64,000 nt of DNA, taken from contig NZ_BJYR01000005.1 of NCBI RefSeq assembly GCF_007991615.1, positions 124,001 through 188,000 of the forward strand, read 5' to 3'. Below are positions 25,800 to 38,568 of the stretch, one piece after another (positions within the stretch are counted from its first letter, which is position 1; each line of letters starts with the position of its first letter). The translations under genes and the position numbers were made by a program. This DNA comes from Novosphingobium sediminis (GTDB lineage Bacteria > Pseudomonadota > Alphaproteobacteria > Sphingomonadales > Sphingomonadaceae). The notes beneath the pieces were generated by a model that saw only the letters and a list, made by a program, of their open reading frames with translations, searched no databases and had not been told where the DNA came from.

Positions 25800-28700
25800 G
25801 GCGCCCTTTGCCCCCACGCCGGATGTGCCGGTGCGCGTTGTCGTCATCACGCTCGACAACCACCTTTCAGGCGCCTTCAGCCGCGCACAGGCCCAGTTCG
25901 CCCGTACGGGCACGGGCGTCACCATCGGCTTCCACGCGGCGGCCGACTGGGAAGAGAAGCCGGGCACCCTGGATGCCGCGCGCGCCGATATCGCCCGCGC
26001 CGACATCATCCTGTGCACGATGCTGTTCCTCGAGGACCATATCCGCGCGGTGATGCCCGCGCTGGAAGCCCGCCGCGAGGATTGCGACGCGATTGTCGGC
26101 CTGATGTCTGCCGGCGAAGTGGTCAAGCTCACCCGCATGGGTGACTACCGCATGGACAAGCCCGCCACGGGCATGATGGGCCTGCTCAAGAAGCTGCGCG
26201 GATCGGGCAAGCCGGGAGCCAGCTCGGGCAAGGGCCAGATGGCCATGCTGCGCCGCCTGCCCAAGCTGCTCAAGTACGTGCCCGGCACCGCGCAGGACGT
26301 GCGCGCCTATTTCCTGACGCTGCAATACTGGCTGGCTGGCAGCGACGACAACGTGGTGGACATGATCCGCGCGCTGATCGACCGCTATGCGAGCGGCGCA
26401 CGCGCAGGGCTTCGCGGCGCGATGAAGGCGGAAGCCCCGCGCGAATATCCCGAAGTGGGCGTCTATCACCCGGCGATGACCCCGCGCATGGCGGCAACCG
26501 CAGCGGCGCTCCCCGCCACCGCGACGGCGGGCAAGCGCGGCACGGTCGGCCTCCTCATGCTGCGCTCCTATGTGCTCGCCAAGGACGCGCGGCATTATGA
26601 CGGCGTGATTGCGGCGATGGAAGCGCAGGGCCTCAGCGTGATCCCGGCCTTTGCTGGCGGCCTTGATGGCCGCCCGGCAATCGAGGCGCTGTTCATGAAG
26701 GACGGCAGGAGCATCGTCGATGCGGTGGTGAACCTGACCGGTTTCAGCCTCGTCGGCGGCCCGGCCTACAACGATACGGCGGCGGCCGAGGCGATCCTCG
26801 CCAAGCTCGACCGGCCCTATATCGCTGCGCATCCGGTGGAATTCCAGACGCTGCAGGCCTGGGGCGCAAACCCGCAAGGGCTGCTTCCGCTCGAATCGAC
26901 GATGATGATCGCGATCCCTGAGCTTGATGGCGCGATCCAGCCGATGGTCTTCGGCGGCCGCGCCGATGGCAGCGGAGAAGCCTGCACCGGCTGCGCCAAG
27001 GGCTGCACCTTCGCCGGATCCGGGGTTGCCGGCGTCCGCCAGATGGAAAGCTGCGCCGAGCGGGCCGAAGCGCTTGCCGGGCGCGTGGTGAAGCAGATCG
27101 ACCTTGCCCGCGCGGCAGCAGCAGAGCGCCGGATTGCAGTCGTGCTGTTCAACTTCCCGCCGAACGCCGGTGCGGCAGGCACCGCGCAATTCCTCAGCGT
27201 GTTCGAATCGCTCCACGCAACGCTGCGGCGGCTGGCTGCGGAAGGCTATACGGTCGAAGTGCCCGAAAGCGTGGACGCCCTGCGCGAGGCGATCCTGATC
27301 GGCAATTCGGCGCGCTATGGCACCGAGGCGAACGTCCACACACGGATCACCGCGGACACGATCGTTTCGCGCGAGACATGGCTCAAGGACATCGAGGCTT
27401 CGTGGGGCCCCGCCCCGGGCAAGCTGCAGTCTGACGGCAGCGCGGTGCAGGTGCTGGGCGCGCAGTTCGGCAACGTGTTCGTCGGCATCCAGCCCGCCAT
27501 CGGCATCGAAGGCGATCCGATGCGCCTACTGTTCGAGGGCCGCTTTGCCCCGAGCCACGCGTTTGCGGCGTTCTACCGCTGGCTGCGCGAAGATTTCCGC
27601 GCCCATGCCGTGCTGCATTTCGGCACGCATGGCAGCCTTGAATTCATGCCCGGCAAGCAGACCGGCCTCACCGCACAATGCTGGCCGGACCGGATGATCG
27701 GCGATCTGCCGAACGTCTATCTCTACGCCGCCAACAACCCTTCGGAAGGTGTGCTGGCAAAGCGCCGCTCGGGCGCGACGCTGGTGAGCTACCTCACGCC
27801 TGCCCTCACCCGCTCGGGTGTCTACAAGGGGCTGGCCGACCTCAAGGCTTCGGTCGAGCGCTGGCGTTCGCTGCCTCCGGGCGATGAACAGGCCGGGCTG
27901 CTGGCCGAACTGATCGCGGAACAGGCCGAAGCGCTGGATCTCGATGGCAGCGATGTGCCCGCCCTTGCCGCGCGGCTCTATGAAATCGAGCGCGAGCTGA
28001 TCCCGCAAGGGCTGCATGTGGCCGGTGCCGCCGCGAGCCGCGAGGAGCGCATCGACATGGTGCGCGCCTCCGCCGAAGCGCGCGGTGAGCCGCTTTCGGG
28101 CCAGACCGCAGAACTGCTGGTCGATGGCCGGTTGAAGCTCGATACGCCGCTGCTCAAGGACATGGCCGCGCTGAACACGGCGCTTTCCACCAACCATGAA
28201 CTCGATGGCATCGTGCGCGCGCTGGCGGGCCGGTTCGTGCGCCCCGTCTCTGGCGGTGATGTGCTGCGCGCGCCGGAAATCCTGCCGACCGGGCGCAATA
28301 TCCACGGCTTCGATCCGTTCCGCCTGCCATCTGCCTTCGCGGTGAAGGACGGCGCTGAGCAGGCGAAGAAGCTGATCGAGCGCAGCCTCGCCGATAGTGG
28401 CCACCTGCCGCAGACCATCGCGATGGTGCTGTGGGGCACAGACAACCTCAAGAGCGAGGGCGCGCAAATCGCGCAGGTCCTCGCGCTGATCGGTGCGCGC
28501 CCGCGGTTCGATAGCTACAGCCGCCTTGCCGGGGCCGAACTGATCCCGCTGGAAGAGCTGGGCCGTCCGCGCATCGATGTGATCGCCACGCTTTCGGGCG
28601 TGTTCCGCGACCTTCTCCCGCTGCAGACCCGCATGCTCGCCGAAGCCGCGCTGCTGGCGGCGAGCGCCGACGAACCGGTCGAACTCAATTTCGTGCGCGC

Positions 28701-29514
28701 TCACGCCCTCGCCCATCAGGACGAGCACAAGTGCGACTTCGAAACCGCAGCGCTGCGCGTGTTCTCGAACGCGCAGGGTGCCTATGGCGCCAACGTCAAC
28801 CTGATGATCGACAACGGCGCGTGGACCGATCCTGACGAGCTGGCCGACAGCTTCGAACGGCAGAAGGGCTATGCCTACGGGGTGAAGGGCGTGCCGATCC
28901 GGCAGGCCGCGATCCTCGCCTCGGCGCTCAAGACGGTCGATTGCGCTTACCAGAACCTCGAAAGCGTCGAACTCGGCATCACCACCATCGACCAGTATGT
29001 CGATGCGCTGGGCGGGATCAGCCGCGCGGTGACGCGGGCCAAGGGCGGCGAAACCGCACCGGTCTACATCGGCGACCAGACGCAAGGTTCAGGCAAGGTG
29101 CGCAGCCTGCAGGAACAGGTCGCGCTCGAAACCCGCACCCGCATCCTCAACCCCGTGTGGCAGGAAAGCCTGCTGCGCCACGGTTATGAGGGCGTGCGCG
29201 CGATCGAAGGCCATGTCACCACCACGATGGGCTGGTCTGCCACCACCGGCGAAGTCGATCCGTGGGTCTACCAGCGCATCAGCGAGACTTACGTGCTCGA
29301 CGCCGCGATGCGCGAGCGCATGGCCGCCCTCAATCCGCGCGCTTCGGCCCGCGTTGCCAACCGTTTGCTCGAAGCGGTCGACCGCCAGTTCTGGTCGCCC
29401 GACGAAGCCACACTCGCAGCCCTCCACGCCGCCAGTGACGAGCTCGAGGACCGCCTTGAGGGGATTCTCCCTTCAGGCGCGGCCCCCGCGCCCGTCTCAG
29501 CCGTCGCGGCATAA
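25789..29514 (+). CDS. bchH: Mg-chelatase subunit H
   Basis: Porphyrin-binding catalytic subunit of Mg-chelatase, 1241 residues, related to CobN. The start at 25789 ([19 protein letters not shown]) has GAAGG six bases upstream; an in-frame ATG 15 bases earlier is possible. Recognisable parts are the N-terminal [11 protein letters not shown], the cysteine cluster [18 protein letters not shown] (about residue 400), [18 protein letters not shown] and the C-terminal [22 protein letters not shown]. It sits between bchB and bchL, far from bchID, the usual split in this PGC type. Confidence 0.97.
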   Translation: MRGKAPFAPTPDVPVRVVVITLDNHLSGAFSRAQAQFARTGTGVTIGFHAAADWEEKPGTLDAARADIARADIILCTMLFLEDHIRAVMPALEARREDCDAIVGLMSAGEVVKLTRMGDYRMDKPATGMMGLLKKLRGSGKPGASSGKGQMAMLRRLPKLLKYVPGTAQDVRAYFLTLQYWLAGSDDNVVDMIRALIDRYASGARAGLRGAMKAEAPREYPEVGVYHPAMTPRMAATAAALPATATAGKRGTVGLLMLRSYVLAKDARHYDGVIAAMEAQGLSVIPAFAGGLDGRPAIEALFMKDGRSIVDAVVNLTGFSLVGGPAYNDTAAAEAILAKLDRPYIAAHPVEFQTLQAWGANPQGLLPLESTMMIAIPELDGAIQPMVFGGRADGSGEACTGCAKGCTFAGSGVAGVRQMESCAERAEALAGRVVKQIDLARAAAAERRIAVVLFNFPPNAGAAGTAQFLSVFESLHATLRRLAAEGYTVEVPESVDALREAILIGNSARYGTEANVHTRITADTIVSRETWLKDIEASWGPAPGKLQSDGSAVQVLGAQFGNVFVGIQPAIGIEGDPMRLLFEGRFAPSHAFAAFYRWLREDFRAHAVLHFGTHGSLEFMPGKQTGLTAQCWPDRMIGDLPNVYLYAANNPSEGVLAKRRSGATLVSYLTPALTRSGVYKGLADLKASVERWRSLPPGDEQAGLLAELIAEQAEALDLDGSDVPALAARLYEIERELIPQGLHVAGAAASREERIDMVRASAEARGEPLSGQTAELLVDGRLKLDTPLLKDMAALNTALSTNHELDGIVRALAGRFVRPVSGGDVLRAPEILPTGRNIHGFDPFRLPSAFAVKDGAEQAKKLIERSLADSGHLPQTIAMVLWGTDNLKSEGAQIAQVLALIGARPRFDSYSRLAGAELIPLEELGRPRIDVIATLSGVFRDLLPLQTRMLAEAALLAASADEPVELNFVRAHALAHQDEHKCDFETAALRVFSNAQGAYGANVNLMIDNGAWTDPDELADSFERQKGYAYGVKGVPIRQAAILASALKTVDCAYQNLESVELGITTIDQYVDALGGISRAVTRAKGGETAPVYIGDQTQGSGKVRSLQEQVALETRTRILNPVWQESLLRHGYEGVRAIEGHVTTTMGWSATTGEVDPWVYQRISETYVLDAAMRERMAALNPRASARVANRLLEAVDRQFWSPDEATLAALHAASDELEDRLEGILPSGAAPAPVSAVAA

Positions 29515-31142
<1,628 letters not shown>

Positions 31143-31145
31143 CCC

Positions 31146-32588
31146 ATGACCGGCACCCCCGCCCTCACTGACACCGTACCGCAGAGCCGCTCGTCGCGGA
31201 TGGCGGGCCAGTGGACGCGTGTGGCGATGACGTGGCTGCCGTTTGCTGACGCTGCCAGTGCCGAACTGCCCCTCCCCCGCCTGCTGCGCCTCGCGCTGTT
31301 TCAGGTGAGCGTGGGCATGGCGACGGTGCTGCTCAACGGCACGCTCAACCGCGTGATGATCGTGGAGCTGCATACGCCGGCCTGGCTGGTTTCGCTGCTG
31401 ATCGCGATGCCGCTGCTGTTTGCGCCGCTGCGCGCGCTGATTGGGCACAAGTCCGATACCCACCGCTCGGTGCTCGGCTGGCGGCGCGTGCCCTATATCT
31501 GGTTCGGCACCCTGATGCAGTGGGGCGGGCTTGCGATCATGCCCTTCGCGCTGCTGCTGATGAGCGAGACGCGCACGTTCTACACCGGCCTCGGCGGCGG
31601 CGCGCTGGCGTTCCTGCTGACGGGCGCGGGGCTCCATGTGACGCAGACCGCCGGCCTTGCGCTGGCGACGGACCTGGCCCGCGAAGACAAGCGCCCTCGC
31701 GCGGTCGCGCTGCTTTATGTGATGCTGCTGCTGGGCATGATGGTTTCGGCCTTCGTGATCGGCGGCCTCCTCGTGCCGTTCACCCCCACCCGGCTGGTGC
31801 AGGTGATCCAGGGCGCGGCGGTCGTCACGCTGGTGCTCAACATGACGGCGCTGTGGAAGCAGGAAGGCCGCAATCCCCGCGCGACCGCCATGGACCGCGA
31901 GACGCCGGAATTCAGCGATGTCTGGCGCGAGTTCGTAGCCGAACCCAATACGGTGCGCCTGCTGACCGCCATCGGCCTCGGCGCGGCAGCATTTGCCATG
32001 CAGGATGCCCTGCTCGAACCCTATGGCGCAGAACTGCTCGGGCTTGCCGTTGGTTCGACCACCATGCTGACGGGTTCGTGGGCACTGGGCGCGATTGCTG
32101 GCTTTTCGCTTTCTACGCGGGTGCTGGAGCGCGGGTTCGATCCGCTGCGGCTGGCCGGCGCGGGCATGGTCGGCGGGATCTGCGCTTTCATCCTCGTGCT
32201 GCTCGCGGCCCCGCTCGGCTCGCCGCTGCTGCTGGCGCTAGGCGCTGGTTCGATCGGTTTTGGCATCGGGCTGTTTTCGGTCGGCACGCTCATCGCGGCA
32301 ATGTCGCTGGCGCGGCGCGGCGATTCCGGCGTGGCGCTTGGCGCGTGGGGCGCGGTGCAGGCAACTGCTGCGGGCAGCGCGCTCGCGGTGGGCGGCGTGA
32401 TCCGCGACACCGTATCTTGGCTCAGCGGCTCGGGTGGGCGCGGCGTGGGTTATGCCACGGTCTACAGCCTTGAAATCGTGATGCTGATGGCTGCGCTGGT
32501 GGTTCTCGGGCCGCTGGCAGGCAAGCGCATCGGCCTGTCGGGCGACTTGCCCGGTGGGCAGATGGCGCTGCCAGAGTTTCCGACGTGA
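31146..32588 (+). CDS. lhaA: LH1 assembly protein, PucC family
   Basis: 480-residue, 12-helix member of the PucC/LhaA family, needed in Rhodobacter for light-harvesting 1 assembly and thought to deliver bacteriochlorophyll. Signature segments: VSVGMATVLLNGTLNRVMIVELHTP, GHKSDTHRSVLGWRRVPYIWFG and FAMQDALLEPYGAELL. It lies between bchM and puhA, the standard lhaA place. It differs from the carrier at 17494-18795 by its longer N-terminus and the RVPYIW motif. Confidence 0.94.
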   Translation: MTGTPALTDTVPQSRSSRMAGQWTRVAMTWLPFADAASAELPLPRLLRLALFQVSVGMATVLLNGTLNRVMIVELHTPAWLVSLLIAMPLLFAPLRALIGHKSDTHRSVLGWRRVPYIWFGTLMQWGGLAIMPFALLLMSETRTFYTGLGGGALAFLLTGAGLHVTQTAGLALATDLAREDKRPRAVALLYVMLLLGMMVSAFVIGGLLVPFTPTRLVQVIQGAAVVTLVLNMTALWKQEGRNPRATAMDRETPEFSDVWREFVAEPNTVRLLTAIGLGAAAFAMQDALLEPYGAELLGLAVGSTTMLTGSWALGAIAGFSLSTRVLERGFDPLRLAGAGMVGGICAFILVLLAAPLGSPLLLALGAGSIGFGIGLFSVGTLIAAMSLARRGDSGVALGAWGAVQATAAGSALAVGGVIRDTVSWLSGSGGRGVGYATVYSLEIVMLMAALVVLGPLAGKRIGLSGDLPGGQMALPEFPT

Positions 32589-32657
32589 GTGCGAATACTT
32601 GACTGAGGTGGTGGAAATTGCGGCCTCCGGGGCCCTGATCCGGGAAAGGAAAGTTCG

Positions 32658-33434
32658 ATGAAAACCGCATATGTAGTTGGCTCGATCGACGTCGCGGAAA
32701 TCGCCCTCTGGGCGTTCTTCCTGTTTTTCGTCGCGCTGGTGTTCTGGCTGCGCCGCGAAGATCGCCGCGAAGGCTATCCGCTCGAGGACGAGATCAACGG
32801 GTTCATCGAAAGCGTGGGTGGCCCGCTTTCGACTGCGCTCCCCAAGACCTTCCGCCTGCCGTTCGACCGCGGCACCGTGTCGATGCCGGTGGGCCCGACC
32901 GAAGGCCGCGAGCCGGTGGACATCGCCGCCAAGCGCTTCGAGAACTTCCCCGGCGCGCCTTATGTGCCGACCGGCAATCCGCTGGTCGATGGCGTCGGCC
33001 CGGCATCCTATGCCAACCGTGCCAAGTGGCCCGATCAGGACGCGCATGGCCGCGCCCGCATCGTGCCGCTTTCGACCGAGGACCACATCTCGGTGTGGAA
33101 GGGCGGCCCTGATCCGCGCGGCATGAAGGTGACGGCTGCCGACGGCAAGGTCGCGGGCACCGTGACTGATCTGTGGATCGACCGCGCGGAGCACCAGGTC
33201 CGCTACCTTTCGGTGGAGACCACCAGCGGTAAGCATGTGCTGGCGCCGATGGCGATGGCCACGGTGAGCGCTTCGGGCGTGAACATCGATGCGATCAACG
33301 CGGCTGACTATGACGCCGTGCCGCAGCTTGAAAGCGCGACCGAGATCACCCGCTACGAGGAAGAGCGCGTGATCGGCTACTTCGGCGGCGGCTATCTCTA
33401 TGCCAACGCCGGCCGTCAGGAGCCGCTGCTGTGA
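32658..33434 (+). CDS. puhA: Photosynthetic reaction centre H subunit
   Basis: 258 residues: one N-terminal membrane helix (DVAEIALWAFFLFFVALVFWLRR) then a cytoplasmic beta domain that caps the L and M subunits and shapes the proton path to QB. Typical sequence EDRREGYPLEDE and the PRC-barrel stretch VAGTVTDLWIDRAEHQVRYLSV. GGAAAGGAAAG precedes the ATG. 69 bp separates it from lhaA, the largest gap before puhE, so an internal promoter is possible. Stop overlaps puhB. Confidence 0.97.
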   Translation: MKTAYVVGSIDVAEIALWAFFLFFVALVFWLRREDRREGYPLEDEINGFIESVGGPLSTALPKTFRLPFDRGTVSMPVGPTEGREPVDIAAKRFENFPGAPYVPTGNPLVDGVGPASYANRAKWPDQDAHGRARIVPLSTEDHISVWKGGPDPRGMKVTAADGKVAGTVTDLWIDRAEHQVRYLSVETTSGKHVLAPMAMATVSASGVNIDAINAADYDAVPQLESATEITRYEEERVIGYFGGGYLYANAGRQEPLL

Positions 33435-34060
33435 GAGAGCACGATATCGAGCCGATCCGCGGCCTGCCGGGTGATCTGCCTCCGGGTGAGGCGATCCTCT
33501 GGCAGGGTTCGCCCGATGCGTGGGTATTTGCCCGCAGCGCATTGGGCGCACGGTGGATCGGCGGATACTTCGCGCTGCTGGTCGGCTGGGCGATGGTCGG
33601 CGGTACGCCGCTGGGTGCGCTGATCACGGCAGGCTTCGGCCTGCTGGCGATCGGCCTTGCCTATGGCTTCGCGCTGCTGGTGGCGCGCAGCACGGTCTAC
33701 ACGATCACCAACCGCCGCGTGGTGCTGCGCATCGGTGTCGCACTCAGCAAGTGCATCAATCTGCCGCTGGCGAAGCTGGGCGGCGCCGATCTGCGCAATC
33801 TGGGCGCCGGGTATGGCGACATTGCCCTGACCCTGCAGGGTTCGAGCATGCTCGGCTACGCGATGCTCTGGCCGCATGCCCGGCCCTTCCGTCTCGCCGC
33901 GCCGCAGCCGATGCTGCGCGCCCTGCCGAATGCGGCCGAAGCTGCGGGCATTCTCGCCAAGGCAACTGCGGCGATCGTGCAGGTGCAGCAGCGCACTGAA
34001 GCAACCGCAAGCGCACCGCGCCCTGTGCAGAACCTGGGCGCAAGGGAGGCAATCGCATGA
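33431..34060 (+). CDS. puhB: RC-LH1 assembly protein PuhB
   Basis: 209-residue membrane protein required for efficient reaction-centre assembly in Rhodobacter. GTG start overlaps the puhA stop (GTGA). It has a PH-like fold: GLPGDLPPGEAILWQGSPD, two membrane helices around residues 45-85, then TVYTITNRRVVLRIGVAL and LGAGYGDIALTLQGS. The C-terminal third is Ala-rich and basic. Overlaps puhC by four bases. Confidence 0.93.
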   Translation: MREHDIEPIRGLPGDLPPGEAILWQGSPDAWVFARSALGARWIGGYFALLVGWAMVGGTPLGALITAGFGLLAIGLAYGFALLVARSTVYTITNRRVVLRIGVALSKCINLPLAKLGGADLRNLGAGYGDIALTLQGSSMLGYAMLWPHARPFRLAAPQPMLRALPNAAEAAGILAKATAAIVQVQQRTEATASAPRPVQNLGAREAIA

Positions 34061-34539
34061 GCCTGGTCCACGATCACGAGCAGACGATCCCCAAGGGCGC
34101 CCTCGCATCGGCACTGGTGCTTGTGATGACCGCGCTCGCGCTTACCACGCTGGTCAAGGTCGGTGTGCTGAGCCGCGAGGCAGTGCCTGCGGTGGTGCGT
34201 ACCGAGGCGCATGTCGCCCCGGCCATGGTGCGCCAGCTCAGCTTCACCGACCGCAAGGACGGCGCGGTGGTGGTGCAGGACGTGACGACCGGCGAGACGG
34301 TGCGCGTGCTGGTCGATGGCGTCCCCGGCAACGGCTTCGTACGCGGCGTGATGCGCGGCATGGCGCGCGAGCGGCATATTCGCGGTGTCGGCATGGCCCC
34401 GCCTTTCACGCTCACGCTGTGGAAGAACGGTGGGCTGACCCTTGATGACAAGGCCACCGGCCGCTCGATCGAGCTCGGCTCGTTCGGACCTGACAACCGC
34501 GCAGCCTTCGACGCACTGCTGCCCGGAGGCGCCTCCTGA
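34057..34539 (+). CDS. puhC: Photosynthetic complex assembly protein PuhC
   Basis: 160 residues with one N-terminal membrane helix (GALASALVLVMTALALTTLVKVG) and a periplasmic domain containing RQLSFTDRKDGAVVVQDVTTGE, FVRGVMRGMARERH and FTLTLWKNGGLTLDD, all regular features of PuhC, which aids RC-LH1 assembly. Coupled at both ends: ATGA with puhB and TGATG with the following gene. Confidence 0.92.
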   Translation: MSLVHDHEQTIPKGALASALVLVMTALALTTLVKVGVLSREAVPAVVRTEAHVAPAMVRQLSFTDRKDGAVVVQDVTTGETVRVLVDGVPGNGFVRGVMRGMARERHIRGVGMAPPFTLTLWKNGGLTLDDKATGRSIELGSFGPDNRAAFDALLPGGAS

Positions 34540-34826
34540 TGAGTGGGGCCAGCTTCGATACCCCTTGCCGCATCGAGATCGAGCAGACGCCCGAACACTT
34601 TCACGCGCACGTGCGCCTTGCCGGCGATATCGAGCTGCAGCCGGGCGACCGGGTGAAAGTCCATGGCGCACCGATCCGTGTTGATTTCGGTCAAAGCCTC
34701 GCAATCGACCGGATGGCAACCGTAACACGGGCGGGTCCGCTCGTGCGGCTCTGGATCAAGCTGGCCGCTTATCTCGACCTCGCCGAACTCTACGAAGTCA
34801 GCTTCACGCCCGGGAGAACGTCATGA
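34539..34826 (+). CDS. Conserved-position 95-residue protein before acsF, unknown
   Basis: A soluble, beta-rich 95-residue protein ([20 protein letters not shown], then [15 protein letters not shown]) with a short C-terminal amphipathic end. No membrane helix or cofactor motif. Its start shares a base with the puhC stop and its stop overlaps the acsF start (ATGA), so it is clearly translated as part of the operon. A small ORF at this place is familiar in related PGCs, but I know no assigned function. The link with acsF suggests a role in cyclase function or assembly; that is inference. Confidence 0.8.
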   Translation: MSGASFDTPCRIEIEQTPEHFHAHVRLAGDIELQPGDRVKVHGAPIRVDFGQSLAIDRMATVTRAGPLVRLWIKLAAYLDLAELYEVSFTPGRTS

Positions 34827-35962
34827 ACGCCCCTACCACGATCGACCCGAAATCGTCCGCCCACGAAGAGTTCAGCCGCGCGGCAGCCGCCGCCGGGCTC
34901 GACTTCGACAACGGCAGCAGCGGCAAGGTCGACACGATGGCCATGGCCCGCGCCGAAACGGTGCTGAGCCCGCGCTTCTACACCACCGATTTCAACGCAC
35001 TCGATGCGATCGACGTGAACCCGGTGCGCCGCGAGTGGGACGACCTGATCGCGGAGATGCAGGCGGATCGCAACAAGCTGCATTTCAAGCGCACGGAAAG
35101 CTTCGAAGGTATCATCGAGGGCCTCGAGCCGGAGCTACGTGAGGAGTTCACCGACTTCCTCGTCAGCTCGATGACGTCGGAGTTCTCGGGCTGCGTGCTC
35201 TATTCCGAGATGGCGCGCCGCACGCGCAATCCTGACATGAAGATGCTGTTCAAGCTCCTCGCACGCGATGAAAGCCGCCACGCCGGGTTCATCAACGAGA
35301 CGCTGAAGGATGCCGGAATCGGCGTCGACCTTGGCTTCCTGACGAAGTCCAAGAAGTACACCTACTTCCGGCCCAAGTTCATCTGGTACGCCGTCTACCT
35401 CTCTGAAAAGATTGGTTACGCGCGCTACATCACGATCTTCCGGCACCTCGCCAAGCACCCGGAGCACCGCTTCCACCCGATTTTCTCGTGGTTCGAGGAA
35501 TGGTGCAACGACGAGTTCCGCCACGGCGAAGCCTTCGCCCTGCTGATGCGCGCCGATCCCAAGCTGCTCACCGGCCTGAACCGCCTGTGGATCCGCTTCT
35601 TCCTGCTCTCGGTCTACGCGACGATGTATGTGCGCGATCATGCGCGGCCCGTGTTCCATAAGGCCCTGGGTGTCGATCCGACCGAGTATGACTACAAGGT
35701 CTTCTCGGTCTGCACGACGATCACCCGGCAGGTCTTCCCGATCGAACTGGAAACCGATCACCCCGCCTTCCGCCGCCGCATGGACGATCTGCTGAACGCC
35801 AGCAACCGCATCGCCGCCGGCAAGGCACGGGGCGGCCTGGTCGGCACGGTCCAGCGCTATCTCGGCGTTGCCAGCGCAGGCCTCGCCTTCGCGCGCATGT
35901 ATTTCCACCGCACGCAGGAGAACGCCCTTCCCGCCACGGTGAGGATGCAGCCTTCGTGGTAA
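34823..35962 (+). CDS. acsF: Mg-protoporphyrin IX monomethyl ester oxidative cyclase
   Basis: O2-dependent diiron enzyme that closes the isocyclic ring, making divinyl-protochlorophyllide. 379 residues; iron ligands lie in [31 protein letters not shown] (E-x-x-H) and [15 protein letters not shown] (second E-x-x-H). [15 protein letters not shown] near residue 80 is also typical. Being aerobic, it fits an aerobic phototroph; no bchE is in the window. Overlaps both neighbours. Confidence 0.97.
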   Translation: MNAPTTIDPKSSAHEEFSRAAAAAGLDFDNGSSGKVDTMAMARAETVLSPRFYTTDFNALDAIDVNPVRREWDDLIAEMQADRNKLHFKRTESFEGIIEGLEPELREEFTDFLVSSMTSEFSGCVLYSEMARRTRNPDMKMLFKLLARDESRHAGFINETLKDAGIGVDLGFLTKSKKYTYFRPKFIWYAVYLSEKIGYARYITIFRHLAKHPEHRFHPIFSWFEEWCNDEFRHGEAFALLMRADPKLLTGLNRLWIRFFLLSVYATMYVRDHARPVFHKALGVDPTEYDYKVFSVCTTITRQVFPIELETDHPAFRRRMDDLLNASNRIAAGKARGGLVGTVQRYLGVASAGLAFARMYFHRTQENALPATVRMQPSW

Positions 35963-36741
35963 CCTTTTCGGGCCACGCCGTGCCCATGATGGTCACGCTG
36001 CTCGTGTGGTTCTTCGCCACCGGGCTGATCGCGTGGCTGGACAACCGCGACCGTGCGACCTTTCCGCGCGCCCTCGCGCTGGCGGGTGCGGGCGGCATTC
36101 TCGGGCTTGTCGCGGTGGTGGTCGGCTCGGTCATGCCCGGCATGGCGGGTGCCTATGTGGGCTTCATCGGCGCACTGATGGTTTGGTCATGGCACGAGGC
36201 GAGCTTCCTGATGGGCGCCGTTGCCGGGCCGCGGCGCGAGCCAAGCAATCCCGCCGCGCGCGGGTGGGACCGCTTCATCGATGCTGGCTCCACGCTGATC
36301 TACCATGAGATCGCCCTCGCCCTCACCGCGCTGATGCTGATGTCGCTGGGCTGGAACGCACCCAATCCGACGGGCGCCGAAGTCTTCGTGCTGCTGCTGG
36401 CGCTGCGGCTGGCGAGCAAGTTCGCGCTCTTTGCCGGGGTGCCGAGCCAGGTTGGCGATCTGCTGCCGCCGCACCTCGATTACCTGCGCAGCTATTTCGG
36501 CCCGCGCCGCTTTTCGCCCGCGCTGGGCCTTGCGCTGATCTTCACGGTTTGCCTCGCGGCCCTGCTCGGCAGGGCGGCGCTGGCCGCACCAGCCGGCAGC
36601 ACCGAGGCGGTGCGCGCCAGCCTGCTCTTCGCGATGGCCGCGCTCGGCGTCCTCGAACACGTTTTTCTCGCCTTGCCGTTTCGCGACGGTGCTCTCTGGG
36701 GCTGGGCTCTGCCCGGTCGCAACAACCGGATCAATGCCTGA
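35956..36741 (+). CDS. puhE: PuhE, putative photosynthetic complex assembly protein
   Basis: 261-residue polytopic membrane protein with about seven helices; in Rhodobacter puhE affects bacteriochlorophyll synthesis and RC assembly. Typical parts: [51 protein letters not shown] and FEG-like [28 protein letters not shown] start inside the acsF end (7-base overlap). 43 bp before hemA. Confidence 0.92.
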   Translation: MVTFSGHAVPMMVTLLVWFFATGLIAWLDNRDRATFPRALALAGAGGILGLVAVVVGSVMPGMAGAYVGFIGALMVWSWHEASFLMGAVAGPRREPSNPAARGWDRFIDAGSTLIYHEIALALTALMLMSLGWNAPNPTGAEVFVLLLALRLASKFALFAGVPSQVGDLLPPHLDYLRSYFGPRRFSPALGLALIFTVCLAALLGRAALAAPAGSTEAVRASLLFAMAALGVLEHVFLALPFRDGALWGWALPGRNNRINA

Positions 36742-36784
36742 GCAATCAGGCCTAAAGGATTACAAGGGAAGGGGTATTTCGGCC

Positions 36785-38005
36785 ATGGATTATGAGGCCT
36801 TCTTTACACAGGAACTCGACGGCATCCGCGGCGAAGGGCGCTATCGCATCTTTGCCGAACTGGAGCGCCATCGTGGCTCCTTCCCCAAGGCAACCCGACA
36901 TGTGGATGGCGGCACGCAGGAAGTGACCGTCTGGTGTTCGAACGACTACCTCGGCATGGGCCAGAGCCCCAAGGTGCTCGAGGCAATGCACACCGTGCTC
37001 GACGAATGCGGCGCGGGCGCGGGCGGCACGCGCAACATTTCAGGCACGAACCGCCACCATGCGCTGCTCGAGGCCGAACTCGCCGATCTCCACCACAAGG
37101 AAGCCGCGCTGCTGTTCACTTCGGGCTATGTCTCGAACTGGGCGGCGCTGGGCACCCTTGCGTCGCGCCTGCCCGATTGCGTCGTGTTCTCCGATGCCGG
37201 CAACCATGCCTCGATGATCGAGGGCATCCGCCACAGCCAGGCCGAGCGCGTGATCTGGAAGCACAACGACTGGCGCGATCTTGACCGCAAGCTGAGCCAG
37301 GTCGCCCCCGGCCGCGCCAAGCTGGTGGCGTTCGAGAGCGTCTATTCGATGGACGGTGATATCGCGCCGATCCGCGAAATCGTCGAAGTCTGCGAGGCGC
37401 ATGGCGCGCTTTCCTACATCGACGAAGTCCACGGCGTTGGCCTCTATGGCCCGCGCGGCGGCGGCGTGGCCGAACGCGAAGGCCTGATGGACCGCATCGA
37501 CGTGATCGAAGGCACGCTGGGCAAGGCCTTCGGCGTGATGGGCGGGTATATCGCGGCCTCTGAGGCGCTGTGCGACTATGTCCGCAGCTTCGCCTCGGGC
37601 TTCATCTTCACCACCGCGATCCCCCCTGCCCTCGCTGCCGGCGCCTGCGCCAGCATCCAGCACCTGAAGGTAAGCGGCCACGAACGCGCCCGCCACCGCG
37701 ACCGGGTGAGCACGGTGCGCCGCAAACTGAATGCGCTCGGCATCCCGCACCTCGACAACCCGAGCCACATCATCCCGGTGATGGTGGGCGATGCGCGCAA
37801 GTGCAAGATGATCAGCGACTGGCTGCTCGACAACCACGGCATCTACGTCCAGCCGATAAACTACCCGACCGTACCGCGCGGCACCGAACGCCTGCGCATC
37901 ACGCCCTCGCCCGTCCACACCGACGGCGATATCGACCGGCTGCTGGAAGCGCTGACCGATATCTGGTCGCAGTGCGAACTGGCACGGCGTTCGCACGCGG
38001 CCTGA
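36785..38005 (+). CDS. hemA: 5-aminolevulinate synthase
   Basis: PLP enzyme condensing glycine and succinyl-CoA to 5-aminolevulinate, the first step of tetrapyrrole synthesis by the Shemin route. 406 residues; begins [60 protein letters not shown] and the PLP lysine in [14 protein letters not shown] are present. The ATG has AAGGGG upstream; an in-frame ATG 96 bases earlier lies in puhE. Its place at the end of the operon couples precursor supply to pigment demand. A strong terminator follows. Confidence 0.96.
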   Translation: MDYEAFFTQELDGIRGEGRYRIFAELERHRGSFPKATRHVDGGTQEVTVWCSNDYLGMGQSPKVLEAMHTVLDECGAGAGGTRNISGTNRHHALLEAELADLHHKEAALLFTSGYVSNWAALGTLASRLPDCVVFSDAGNHASMIEGIRHSQAERVIWKHNDWRDLDRKLSQVAPGRAKLVAFESVYSMDGDIAPIREIVEVCEAHGALSYIDEVHGVGLYGPRGGGVAEREGLMDRIDVIEGTLGKAFGVMGGYIAASEALCDYVRSFASGFIFTTAIPPALAAGACASIQHLKVSGHERARHRDRVSTVRRKLNALGIPHLDNPSHIIPVMVGDARKCKMISDWLLDNHGIYVQPINYPTVPRGTERLRITPSPVHTDGDIDRLLEALTDIWSQCELARRSHAA

Positions 38006-38025
38006 GCGAACCTGAAAATGCAAGG

Positions 38026-38060
38026 CCCGGCTCCCCGCGATGGCGGGGGGCCGGGTTTCT
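38026..38060 (+). terminator. Intrinsic terminator after hemA
   Basis: A 13-bp GC stem, CCCGGCTCCCCGC (38026-38038) with GCGGGGGGCCGGG (38043-38055), one mismatch or wobble and a 4-base loop, then TTTCTTG. It ends the bchF-hemA transcript and marks the core PGC boundary. Confidence 0.87.
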
Positions 38061-38085
38061 TGTTGGTCCGCCAGTAACCCGCGCC

Positions 38086-38568
38086 CTAGCCGAATGCCAT
38101 TGGCAGGCGGTGCTCGATCCGCATGGCCGCGATGGCCCAGCCATCGGCCGTCCGTCGCATGGTCGGATGGTATTGCCCGGCCTCGATCGGCACGATGCGG
38201 CCTTGGGCGCCGAATGTACCGGCAGGCCAGCCGCCTTGCGGCACTTCGGCGGCCATGATGCTGAACACCATGAACTGCGCGTCGATGGTAGCCTCGTCGC
38301 CAGCAATGCTGATGATCGGCGCGCTGATGACGTTCTGGCTCCACGCCCGTTCGCCATGCGGGGCCATCATTGCGCGCACTGCGGCACCGATGGCCTCGCG
38401 CCCTTCCAGACGCCCGAGCGAACGCTGCGCGCCGCCGACGGCGTCGATGATGTCGATGATCGCATCAGGTGTGAACAGTGCCGTCATCGCCTCAGGGTCG
38501 CGCTGGTCGTGCGCCCGGGTGTATCGGCCGAGCAGGTTCAGGATCAGGGTTTCGTCGCTCAGGGACAT
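38086..38568 (-). CDS. SnoaL/NTF2-like protein
   Basis: 160 residues with the NTF2-like fold: helical start DETLILNLLGRYTRAHDQRDPEAMTALFTPDA, GRLEGREAIGAAVRAMM and a beta end (IVPIEAGQYHPTMRRTADGWAIAAMRIEHR). The ATG at 38568 shares a base with the stop of the upstream SDR gene (TGATG), so the two are cotranscribed. Relatives are dehydratases, isomerases or ring-dihydroxylase small-subunit-like proteins; no substrate is evident. Confidence 0.8.
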   Translation of the reverse strand: MSLSDETLILNLLGRYTRAHDQRDPEAMTALFTPDAIIDIIDAVGGAQRSLGRLEGREAIGAAVRAMMAPHGERAWSQNVISAPIISIAGDEATIDAQFMVFSIMAAEVPQGGWPAGTFGAQGRIVPIEAGQYHPTMRRTADGWAIAAMRIEHRLPMAFG

